From NCBI GenBank assembly GCA_035772405.1, contig JAYKKM010000080.1:906001-970000 (forward strand): a stretch of 64,000 bases of DNA, given 5' to 3'. Position 1 is the first letter of the stretch, and each line of letters starts with the position of its first letter. This document shows, in pieces, positions 11,733 through 23,381 of the stretch. Below the pieces are notes generated by a model, which saw only the letters and a list, made by a program, of their open reading frames with translations, did no database searches and was not told the DNA's origin. The position numbers and the translations under genes were made by a program. This DNA is from Chrysogorgia sp. JL179-B06 (lineage: Eukaryota; Cnidaria; Anthozoa; Scleralcyonacea; Chrysogorgiidae).

Positions 11733-12602
11733 ATAAAAGTTGTTTCGGGTTAGCCAATATTTGACAATTAAGGATAATCGTGAATCTCATGTGAGAGACT
11801 ATGTTGGCCAACTGCCAAGAACATGAAGCAAAAAAAACCACGGTTTTGATTGGCATTATATCGTTGGTGGCTTATACAATGGGACATGCGTCCCTCACAG
11901 TTAAAGAAGCCTGGAATGAACCAGTTGTAATTTAGGTGAGCACATGAATCAGAATAAACGTCATAAAATTACATTTGTGTTGCGTTAATTTTTGTTGCGT
12001 TCTCTTATATTGTTTTGGGAAAACATTCTAACAAAACTATTTAATGTATTTTTATATCAGCAATGTTTAACACCGTGTTAACGTTCTGCATATTGGAACT
12101 AGCGAGTATCGTCGCGTCGGTCAATCCTGTCCTAGTTTAACTGCCTTCACTGACTTACCGGTAACTCTCTATACAAAAACGTAATAATTAATACACTTCG
12201 CTTTTACGCCATTTTACACCACATCGTCAATATTTATAACGCGCATAAACAATGAAATGAAACTACACTGTGTAAATCGGTTTTAATCATTCACATATAT
12301 ATTATGCACCATATTATATACCATGTACTCTTCTCTACTCTCTAGTCAGTCACTCATGTGCAAAAACTCTTGCTCACTGCACATTATATATTTGAGAATT
12401 GAGGGGATTAACTGAAATCGCGTTGGCGGTGGTCGCGCCATTTCACAACGTGGCGTCGCTTACTGTTCAAGAGTATTCGTGTAAAACGCGTAAAAGTAAA
12501 TCTTATTTGCGTTGCCTAACGTTTTTTTATAAAAAATGAAGTTCGCGGACGATCTTTAGTAGGACCCGCTGTAACTCATGTTATTGACCAATTTAGCAAA
12601 AA

Positions 12603-13164
12603 ATGGCACCGTGAATCTCACCGGGAAAATGACACCGGTAAAAATGGCACTAAATAAAACAAACTAAATAATTAAAAAGACTATATAATGTTAAAATAGA
12701 AATCTGGTTCCTTCCAACACCTCTCAAAAACTCTCTAACGACCTTCCAATCATAAAGTTTCAATCATATGAAACTTTCATCGTATTTATGAGCTTTCTAG
12801 AAATCATTATCATAGCAACCTAGTATTTCATTGGTTGTTTTAAAAGCATCAGTGCAACGTATCAGTGCAACATAATTGTATCAACATAATTGTATCATTC
12901 AAAGCATCAGTGCAATCAAGTATATTGGAATTTGCTAAATTAATGGCAATAACTTATTGAGATGCTAATTCTATAGAAATTCACAATTGAAAGGTATGCA
13001 TAACTCATTTAATGGTATGTTTTTCGCCGAAAATGTGTAGCGAAAATTACAGTTTGAGTTTCATGGGTAGTGCCATTTTTTCCGTGTCACTCATTATTCC
13101 AGTGCCATTTTTACGGTTGCCATTTCTTCCGGTGACATTTTTACCGGTGTCATTCCGCTCACCG
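12603..13164. mobile_element. Non-autonomous DNA element (MITE) with clustered subterminal repeats
   Basis: The left end (12603-12650) contains ATGACACCGGTAAAAATGGCAC. The right end (13069-13164) contains the reverse complement several times, as GTGCCATTTTT and ACCGGTGTCAT variants. Both ends also carry CTCACCG/CGGTGAG. The inside is AT-rich with direct repeats of GCATCAGTGCAA and ATAATTGTATC and no transposase frame. Just right of it, CACACTGTG/CACAGTGTG forms a 9-bp hairpin (about 13170-13196). Equivalents are at 28372-28933, 58271-58832 and 1260-1821. Confidence 0.55.
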
Positions 13165-13281
13165 TTTATCACACTGTGTTACCAGGCACAGTGTGGTAGA
13201 GTTTGAGTAACTGTCGTCGGTCGTGGTCGATAAATATTATTTTTAACGTTAATGTAACGCAACGTAGTGTAATATAACACT

Positions 13282-14215
13282 ACAGCTGTGCCTCAAACGT
13301 ATATGAAATGGCTTGAAAATACGTCCACTTTCCATTATCTAATAAACTGTGCCGACGATATAAACATTTAATACGCTGCATCCAGGCATACTTTGTTTGT
13401 AGGATAAACTCACCGTGTAATATTAACTGGTGTAACCATCATATAAATGAATGTTTTAAACGGTAAAAAAATACCTTGGCCAAGGTTATTATCTATGTTT
13501 TATGTTGTTTGCATTTTTTTCATGCGGTGAAATTTTTTCTGATTTTCCCATACACTTTTCAAAAATAACAATTTCGTTTAAATAATTAAGTAAAACAGTT
13601 AAAAGACTCCAAGTTATCAACTGCGACTTTTTTATTACGACCTACTCATTCCATTGAGTTCTAGTAGTGTATTTGCCTGAGATAAACTAGAGTCCAGACC
13701 AAAACCAACCAATGCTCGCCGCTACAAATTTAGTTTGACTCTAGCTTTGACGTTTAAAACCAAGGTCCAAAGTCGAAGTTTTACTATTCAACACCATAAC
13801 TCCATAAGTTTGACGTTTCGACCATACATTACTATAAAGGCGTCACCCCTACTGCCGCTACACTTCCTAATTATAAGCTCTGCCTCAAGCGTATATGAAA
13901 TGACTTGAAAATACGTCCCCTTTCCATAATTCCATGATCTAATAAACTGTGCCGACGATCCAGGCATACGTTGTTTCTAGGATTAATTTAAAACCCCTTA
14001 CCGTGTAATATTAACTGCTGTAACCATCATATAAATGAATGTTTTAAATTCAATCCCGAAACATGTCATTTTGCCGCATGGAATACCTTGGCCAAGGTTT
14101 ATTAGCGCACGCTGAGAGCCTTGCAAAAATATGTCATCAGTATCGGCGGCATCAAAAAGCGCATGGTTATTATTATATCTATGTTTTATGTTGTTTTGAT
14201 TTTTCTGATGCCTAC
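13282..14215 (+). repeat. Diverged direct duplication in U (13282-13500 and 13878-14215)
   Basis: Both halves contain, in order, a CGTATATGAAATG..TTGAAAATACGTCC segment, CTAATAAACTGTGCCGACGAT, GTGTAATATTAACTG, ATCATATAAATGAATGTTTT, the 12-bp palindrome CCTTGGCCAAGG and CTATGTTTTATGTTGTTT. They differ by substitutions and indels, so this is older than the copying of the whole U unit. The roughly 375 bp between the halves shows nothing recognisable. Confidence 0.75.
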
Positions 14216-14279
14216 CATTCTCCGCCTTTATTTACCAAATTTATAATTTATTTTTAAACTTGGCATCCGCCAGCCAACT

Positions 14280-14847
14280 CAGTGACCGACATGTTAATTC
14301 GCTTCCATATCATTTTCTTCTCGGTAGATGAGCAATCTGAACTCACCATTCGATTCCTCATACAATTCTGCGTACAATAACATGCAATTCGCCCTTTCAA
14401 TTTTCAAACTACTATTTATTTGAAATTTTTCAACTTCCGTTATGTAGCGCGCGCTTGTTGACTCAGTGACAGACATGTTAATTCGCTTCCATATCAGTTT
14501 CTGCTCAGTAGATGAGCAATCTGAGCACACCATTCGATTCCTCATATAATTCTGCGTACAATAACATGCACTTCGCCCTTTCAATTTTCAAACTACTATT
14601 TATTTGAAATTTTTCAACTTCCGTTATGTAGCGCGCGCTTCTTGACCCAGTGACAGACGGAGTGTTAATTCGCTTCCATATCATTTTCTGCTCGGTAGAT
14701 GAGCAATTTAATTCGCTTCCATATCATTTTCTGCTCGGTAGATGAGCAATCTGAACACACCATTCGATTCCTTATACAATTATGCGTGCAATAACATGCA
14801 ATTCGCCCGTTCAATTTTCAAACTACTATTTATTTGAAATTTTTCAA
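14280..14847 (+). repeat. 184-bp tandem repeat (3 copies plus a partial)
   Basis: CAGTGAC..GACATGTTAATTCGC recurs at about 14280, 14464 and 14648 with a partial at 14706, each followed by GGTAGATGAGCAAT and ATTTGAAATTTTTCAA. The 96-aa minus-strand frame across it is just this repeat. Equivalents are at about 30049-30615 and 59948-60515; the left edge of the window (1-150) is inside the same tandem. Confidence 0.85.
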
Positions 14848-15460
<613 letters not shown>

Positions 15461-15462
<2 letters not shown>

Positions 15463-15742
15463 ATAAAATAACCCGTAGAAAGCAAATAAAATGTACAAAT
15501 ATCTTTTTTATCAACGCGTAAATTCTCCTTACTGCGTAAGATGGCGCCGTGATGTCTAATTGATGGCGTACGATGGCTAATTGATGGCGTATGATGGCTA
15601 ATTGATGGCGTAGGATGGCTAATTGATGGCATATGATGGCTAATTGATGGCGTATCACGATGGCGTAATCCATCCATGTTATATAGCCTGATATAAACAC
15701 GGTAACTGACCAATCACAGCGTGCGTAAGACACAACTTATTT

Positions 15743-15747
<5 letters not shown>
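15461..15747. mobile_element. MITE-like element with an internal 21-bp minisatellite
   Basis: Bounded by the 11-bp inverted repeat TTATAAAATAA/TTATTTTATAA (15461-15471 and 15737-15747). Inside, 15552-15655 is about five copies of a 21-bp unit ATGGCTAATTGATGGCGTAxG. The 123-aa minus-strand frame with a PSISHHT repeat is that minisatellite read in frame. Equivalents are at 31186-31472 and 61053-61339. Confidence 0.55.

Positions 15748-15836
<89 letters not shown>
15748..15836. repeat. (TA)n microsatellite, length-variable between copies
   Basis: About 44 TA units here; the equivalent at 31473-31491 has only about nine and that at 61340-61408 about 34, although the flanks are identical. Confidence 0.9.
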
Positions 15837-15837
<1 letters not shown>

Positions 15838-16406
15838 CAAAGTGAAAAGAGATTATCACTCTCGCTTCGCGACCTCGCTTGCGATAATTCGGAACTCACG
15901 TGGCGCGCTGCATTGTGCGATTGACAGATTGGGCGACATGTGGTTGACCAAGTTATAAATTTGCTCTTGGTTTTTTTCGTGTTTAGTTTTGTCATTTTGG
16001 GAAAATTCCTCTCATGAAGCTTTGAGACATGCGTCTCTACATAATGCATTACACAAAGTATATTGAAAATTCATAATAAAATGTCTAGAGCTCAAATTAG
16101 GCTTTTTAGGCGAGTTATTAAACTGTTTTGAAACTTGATCGCGTCATTAATCGAGTGCACAAGGCAATATGAACACTAAATACACTTCAATCTATCTTCA
16201 GCGAATTATTAAAACCCCATGACACTAGAATCTAGACTCTAAAACTTTTCTTGGCAAGGCATGGATGAAGCCTGAAAGTTCAGCACAGGACTAGGAGTTT
16301 TTAATATTATAGATAAATAAACCATACAGCCATATGCATGGCGCGCGAGTTACTCGCTCTTGCGTCTTCAAGGATGAAGTCTGTCTTGCCTTTGCTATAA
16401 ATAACT
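15837..16406. other. Distal part of U, no gene recognised
   Basis: Starts with the AGCAAAGTGAAAAGAG terminus and continues through low-complexity intergenic sequence to CTATAAATAAC. No domain or RNA gene was recognised. It is repeated at 31492-32059 and about 61409-61977. Confidence 0.6.
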
Positions 16407-17360
16407 CATACATGTCCAATACCTATACACAAGGTCCAATGGACAAATCACATTTCCATTGGAAATGTGATTTGTCCAATGGATACAAGGTGCAATGGAC
16501 AAATCACATTTCCATTGGAAATATGACTTGTCCAATGGATCCAATGGACCATTGGAAACTGCGTTTTCCAATGGACATTTTCCAATGGACCATTGCACAC
16601 TACCTTTCCCAATGGACATAAACTTGCCCAATGGATCCAATGGACAATAGCCTTTTCCAATGGACATAAACTTGTCCAATGGATCCAATGGACAATGTAT
16701 TTTCCAGACCCCATGTCGAGGATAGTATGTCATTAATACACCTCATGCAGGGAATAGTCTCAGCCGCCAGACTCCGATTGTCCAATGGATCCAATGGATC
16801 CAATGGACCATTGGACACTGCGTTGTCCAATGGATCCAATGGATCCAATGGACCATTGGACACTGCGTTGTCCAATGGACATTTTCCAATGGACCATTGC
16901 ACACTGCCTTTTCCAATGGACATAATAAACACATTTTTGCAATGGACCCCCATGTCGAGGATAGTATGTCATTAATACACCTCATGCAGGGAATAGTCTC
17001 AGCCCCATAGTCCGATTGTCCAATGGATCCAATGGATCCAATGGACCATTGGACACTGCGTTGTCCAATGGACATTTTCCAATGGACCATTGCATTGCAC
17101 ACTGCCTTTTCCAATGGACATAAATTTGTCCAATGGACACTACAGTATAGTATTGCGCCGTTCTCAACAAAAAAACACGCAACATATCACTACAATATAC
17201 TTAGTGTGCACTCCACTGACCCATATATGATCGTTATATAACCATTACATGTAAGTGGTCGGTTGTATAACTATTATATATGGGTCAGTGGAACACGCCC
17301 ATCGTGGAAATCAGCTTTTGTTGACGTTGCAAGCGTGTTTAAATAAAGTTATCTATCTAT
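16407..17360 (+). repeat. M block, copy 2
   Basis: Same 954-bp block as 6571-7524 at a constant offset of 9836, with the same first base (CATACATG), here joined to the distal end of U. The hairpin is at 17212-17292. Confidence 0.9.
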
Positions 17361-18226
17361 AGTATTGCGCCGTTCTTGATAAAACACGCAATATATCACT
17401 CACTACACTAATATAGTATTGCGCCGTTCTTGATAAAACACGCAACATATCACTACAGTAATAGTATTGCGCCGTTCTTGATAAAACACGCAGCATATAT
17501 CACTACAATATAGTATTGCGCGGCCGTTCTTGATAAAACACGCAACATATCACTACAATATAGTATTGCGCCGTTCTTGATAAAACACGCAACATATCAC
17601 TACAATATAGTATTGCGCCGTTCTTGATAAAACACGCAACATATCACTACAATATAGTATTGCACCGTTCTTGATAAAACACGCAACATATCACTACAAT
17701 ATAGTATTGCGCCGTTCTTGATAAAACACGCAACATATCACTACAATATAGTATTGCACCGTTCTTGATAAAACACGCAATATATCACTACAAGATAGTA
17801 TTGCGCCGTTCTTGATAAAACACGCAATATATCACTACAATATAGTATTGCGCCGTTCTTGATAAAACACGCAACATATCACTACAATATAGTATTGCGC
17901 CGTTCTTGATAAAACACGCAACATATCACTACAATATAGTATTGCACCGTTCTTGATAAAACACGCAACATATCATTACAATATAGTATTGCACCGTTCT
18001 TGATAAAACACGCAACATATCACTACAATATAGTATTGCGCCGTTCTTGATAAAACACGCAATATATCACTACAATATAGTATTGCACCGTTCTTGATAA
18101 AACACGCAATATATCACTATAATATAGTATTGCGCCGTTCTTGATAAAACACGCAATATATCACTACAATATAGTATTGCACCGTTCTTGATAAAACACG
18201 CAATATATCACTACAATATAGTATTG
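17361..18226 (-). repeat. 47-bp satellite array A, copy 3a (truncated, about 18 monomers)
   Basis: Begins with the same diagnostic variants as 7525 but stops after about 866 bp at GTATTG, where an M block interior (AACTTGTCCAATGG) is joined. It lacks the TTGATACGCAAC junction of copy 2. Confidence 0.9.
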
Positions 18227-18918
18227 AACTTGTCCAATGGATCCAATGGACAATGTATTTTCCAGACCCCATGTCGAGGATAGTATGTCATTAATACACC
18301 TCATGCAGGGAATAGTCTCAGCCGATTGTCTCCGATTGTCCAATGGATCCAATGGATCCAATGGACCATTGGACACTGCGTTGTCCAATGGATCCAATGG
18401 ATCCAATGGACCATTGGACACTGCGTTGTCCAATGGACATTTTCCAATGGACCATTGCACACTGCCTTTTCCAATGGACATAATAAACACATTTTTGCAA
18501 TGGACCCCCATGTCGAGGATAGTATGTCATTAATACACCTCATGCAGGGAATAGTCTCAGCCCCATAGTCCGATTGTCCAATGGATCCAATGGATCCAAT
18601 GGACCATTGGACACTGCGTTGTCCAATGGACATTTTCCAATGGACCATTGCATTGCACACTGCCTTTTCCAATGGACATAAATTTGTCCAATGGACACTA
18701 CAGTATAGTATTGCGCCGTTCTCAACAAAAAAACACGCAACATATCACTACAATATACTTAGTGTGCACTCCACTGACCCATATATGATCGTTATATAAC
18801 CATTACATGTAAGTGGTCGGTTGTATAACTATTATATATGGGTCAGTGGAACACGCCCATCGTGGAAATCAGCTTTTGTTGACGTTGCAAGCGTGTTTAA
18901 ATAAAGTTATCTATCTAT
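18227..18918 (+). repeat. M block, copy 3, truncated at its 5' side
   Basis: Starts at the point equivalent to about 6834 of copy 1, so the first roughly 260 bp are missing. The rest, including the hairpin (18770-18850) and TATC tail, matches. GCCGATTGTCTCCGATTG replaces GCCGCCAGACTCCGATTG. Confidence 0.9.
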
Positions 18919-21577
18919 AGTATTGCGCCGTTCTTGATAAAACACGCAATATATCACTCACTACACTAATATAGTATTGCGCCGTTCTTGATAAAACACG
19001 CAACATATCACTACAGTATAGTATTGCGCCGTTCTTGATAAAACACGCAGCATATATCACTACAATATAGTATTGCGCGGCCGTTCTTGATAAAACACGC
19101 AACATATCACTACAATATAGTATTGCGCCGTTCTTGATAAAACACGCAACATATCACTACAATATAGTATTGCGGCCGTTCTTGATAAAACACGCAACAT
19201 ATCACTACAATATAGTATTGCACCGTTCTTGATAAAACACGCAACATATCACTACAATATAGTATTGCGCCGTTCTTGATAAAACACGCAACATATCACT
19301 ACAATATAGTATTGCACCGTTCTTGATAAAACACGCAATATATCACTACAAGATAGTATTGCGCCGTTCTTGATAAAACACGCAATATATCACTACAATA
19401 TAGTATTGCGCCGTTCTTGATAAAACACGCAACATATCACTACAATATAGTATTGCGCCGTTCTTGATAAAACACGCAACATATCACTACAATATAGTAT
19501 TGCACCGTTCTTGATAAAACACGCAACATATCATTACAATATAGTATTGCACCGTTCTTGATAAAACACGCAACATATCACTACAATATAGTATTGCGCC
19601 GTTCTTGATAAAACACGCAATATATCACTACAATATAGTATTGCACCGTTCTTGATAAAACACGCAATATATCACTATAATATAGTATTGCGCCGTTCTT
19701 GATAAAACACGCAATATATCACTACAATATAGTATTGCACCGTTCTTGATAAAACACGCAATATATCACTACAATATAGTATTGCACCGTTCTTGATAAA
19801 ACACGCAATATATCACTAGTCTACAATATAGTATTGCGCCGTTCTTGATAAAATACGCAATATATCACTACAATATAGTATTGCGCCGTTCTTGATAAAA
19901 CACGCAACATATCACTACAATATAGTATTGCACCGTTCTTGATAAAACACGCAACATATTATCACTACAATATAGTATTGCGCCGTTCTTGATAAAACAC
20001 GCAACATATCACTACAATATAGTATTGCGCCGTTCTTGATAAAACACGCAACATATATCACTACAATATAGTATTGCACCGTTCTTGATAAAACACGCAA
20101 CATATCATTAACAATATAGTATTGCACCGTTCTTGATAAAACACGCAACATATCACTACAATATAGTATTGCGCCGTTCTTGATAAAACACGCAATATAT
20201 CACTACAATATAGTATTGCGCCGTTCTTGATAAAACACGCAATATATCACTACAATATAGTATTGCGCCGTTCTTGATAAAACACGCAATATATCACTAC
20301 AATATAGTATTGCGCCGTTCTTGATAAAACACGTAATATATCACTACAATATAGTAATTGCGCCGTTCTTGATAAAACACGCAACATATCACTACAATAT
20401 AGTATTGCACCGTTCTTGATAAAACACGCAACATATCACTACAATATAGTATTGCGCCGTTCTTGATAAAACACGCAATATATCACTACAATATAGTATT
20501 GCGCCGTTCTTGATAAAACACGCAATATATCACTACAATATAGTATTGCGCCGTTCTTGATAAAACACGCAATATATCACTACAATATAGTATTGCGCCG
20601 TTCTTGATAAAACACGCAACATATCACTACAATATAGTATTGCGCCGTTCTTGATAAAACACGCAACATATATCACTACAATATAGTATTGCACCGTTCT
20701 TGATAAAACACGCAACATATCACTACAATATAGTATTGCGCCGTTCTTGATAAAACACGCAATATATCACTACAATATAGTATTGCGCCGTTCTTGATAA
20801 AACACGCAACATATCACTACAATATAGTATTGCAACCGTTCTTGATAAAACACGCAATATATCACTACAATATAGTATTGCGCCGTTCTTGATAAAACAC
20901 GCAATATATCACTACAATATAGTATTGCGGCCGTTCTTGATAAAACACGCAATATATCACTACAATATAGTATTGCGCCACGCAACATATCACTACAATA
21001 TAGTATTGCACCGTTCTTGATAAAACACGCAACATATCACTACAATATAGTATTGCGCCGTTCTTGATAAAACACGCAATATATCACTACAATATAGTAT
21101 TGCACCGTTCTTGATAAAACACGCAATATATCACTACAATATAGTATTGCGCCGTTCTTGATAAAACACGCAATATATCACTATAATATAGTATTAATGC
21201 GCCGTTCTTGATAAAACACGCAATATATCACTACAATATAGTATTGCGCCGTTCTTGATAAAACACGCAATATATCACTACAATATAGTATAATTGCGCC
21301 GTTCTTGATAAAACACGCAACATATCATTACAATATAGTATTGCGCCGTTCTTGATAAAACACGCAATATATCACTACAATATAGTGTTGCGCCGTTCTT
21401 GATAAAACACGCAATATATCACTACAATATAGTATTGCGCCGTTCTTGATAAAACACGCAATATATCACTACAATATAGTATTGCGCCGTTCTTGATAAA
21501 ACACGCAATATATCACTACAATATAGTATTTCGCCGTTCTTGATAAAACACGCAACATATCACTACAATATAGTATT
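18919..21577 (-). repeat. 47-bp satellite array A, copy 3b (about 57 monomers)
   Basis: Full-length array with the same ordered variant monomers as copy 2, plus a few single-base insertions (GCAACCG, GCGGCCG, GTAATTGCG). Confidence 0.95.
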
Positions 21578-22479
21578 CTTTACAACATAGTTCACATACA
21601 AAACAGTATTGCGGTGTATACTTGCTTGCTAAATATAAATACCCGTCCACTGTCACTGTTCTTTTGTGTTCGTATATTATGTTGTATGCTTCTTAATCGT
21701 ACTCAAATAAGCCAGCCAAAATACCAATACATTATGTTGTTATGGTTCGTTCTCATAGAGGCTAGGTCATTGCGTATAAACGCGAACGATTCCTATAAAC
21801 TATGACAATAACAATGTTATTGCCTCGTTCTTTAAAAACCTTATTTGACTTACACACGCGAAATGTTATGTAAAAACCTGTACCCATATATTCATAATCA
21901 ACTTTATTCACAGTCATTGACTGTTGCCCTCGTTCTACGGTAAAACCCAGTAAAGCGCAATAATAAACTAACTATAATGAATAATCACGGTTTACAAACA
22001 TCACGGTGTACAATAAACAGTAGGTGTGGATTCTCGTCAGCCTCAAAGAGATAAGGAAACTTCTCGACGTTTCAAGCCAAGACCCTTCGTCAGGAGAGTT
22101 CGTGTTTCAATATACTGTGCTCCTTGCGCGCCTAAATTGCAGAATACCCGTCCACTGTCACTGTTCTTTTGTGTTCGTATATTATGTAGTTTGCTTCTTA
22201 ATCGTACTCAAATAAGCCAGCCAAAATACCAATACATTATGTTGTTATGGTTCGTTCTCATAGAGGCTAGGTCATTGCGTATTTTCAAAATCTTCTCAGT
22301 AAAGAAATCGGCCAAATCAGTTGCCACGTTTACTTTGGTTTCGAGGATGGCAGTTTCTGTTCAGCCTTCCGATGCATGACCTTATCATATTTGAAAAGAG
22401 CCCCTCGTATTTGAAAAGAGCCCCTACACCCTTCTCGTGTAACAATCCCTAGGTGATACATATGTCAATCAATCATTAC
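21578..22479 (+). repeat. Unit U, copy 3, truncated and rearranged
   Basis: After the array, the first 90 bp of U are replaced by a short unrelated stretch (CAACATAGTTCACATACAAA region). Sequence from ACCCGTCCACTGTC onwards matches 10456 and following. It ends near 22479 with small duplications (GTCAATCAATCATTACGTAATG) and passes into an M block. It retains the hammerhead-like insert (22028-22108) but lacks the TTAGGG motifs and MITEs. Confidence 0.85.
22028..22108 (-). ncRNA. Hammerhead-like insert of unit U (copy 3)
   Basis: Identical to 10888-10968 at an offset of 11140. Confidence 0.4.
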
Positions 22480-23381
22480 GTAATGCATACCTATGACAAT
22501 GTCCAATGGACAAACAATCACACATTGGAAATGTGATTTGTCCAATGGATACAAGGTGCAATGGAAATTTCACTACCATGGATCCAATGATGTCATTGGA
22601 AACTGCGTTTCAATGGACATGGATTTCCAATGGACCATTGCACACCTACCTTTCCCAATGGACATAAACTTGCCCAATGGATCCAATGGACAATAGCCTT
22701 TTCCAATGGACATAAACTTGTCCAATGGATCCAATGGACAATGTATTTTCCAGACCCCATGTCGAGGATAGTATGTCATTAATACACCTCATGCAGGGAA
22801 TAGTCTCAGCCGCCAGACTCCGATTGTCCAATGGATCCAATGGATCCAATGGACCATTGGACACTGCGTTGTCCAATGGATCCAATGGATCCAATGGACC
22901 ATTGGACACTGCGTTGTCCAATGGACATTTTCCAATGGACCATTGCACACTGCCTTTTTCCAATGGACATAATAAACACATTTTTTGCAATGGACCCCCA
23001 TGTCGAGGATAGTATGTCATTAATACACCTCATGCAGGGAATAGTCTCAGCCCCATAGTCCGATTGTCAATGGATCCAATGGATCCAATGGACCATTGGA
23101 CACTGCGTTGTCCAATGGACATTTTCCAATGGACCATTGCATTGCACACTGCCTTTTCCAATGGACATAAATTTGTCCAATGGACACTACGTATTGCGCC
23201 GTTCTCAACAAAAAAAAAACACGCAACATATCACTCTTAGTGTGCACTCCACTGACCCATATTATGATCGTTATATAACCATTACATGTAAAGTGGTCGG
23301 TTGTATAACTATTATATATGGGTCAGTGGAACACGCCCATACAATATATTTTCTGCGTTTTATTAAAATACCATAGTTGCG
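22480..23381 (+). repeat. M block, copy 4, degraded
   Basis: Starts CATACCTATGACAATGTCC instead of CATACATGTCCAATACC, and carries many small indels (GGAAATTTCACTACCATGG region). The hairpin is damaged (23248-23330, CATATTATG). The TATC tail is replaced by an unrelated stretch (23335-23375) including TTTTCTGCGTTTTATTAAAA. Confidence 0.8.

Noticed and set aside
13282..14215. LTR pair bounding a retrotransposon
   Set aside because: The duplicated segments are diverged, close together, lack primer-binding or polypurine sites and have no coding sequence between them.
14294..14584. 96-aa frame in U
   Set aside because: It is the 184-bp tandem repeat read in one frame; no domain.
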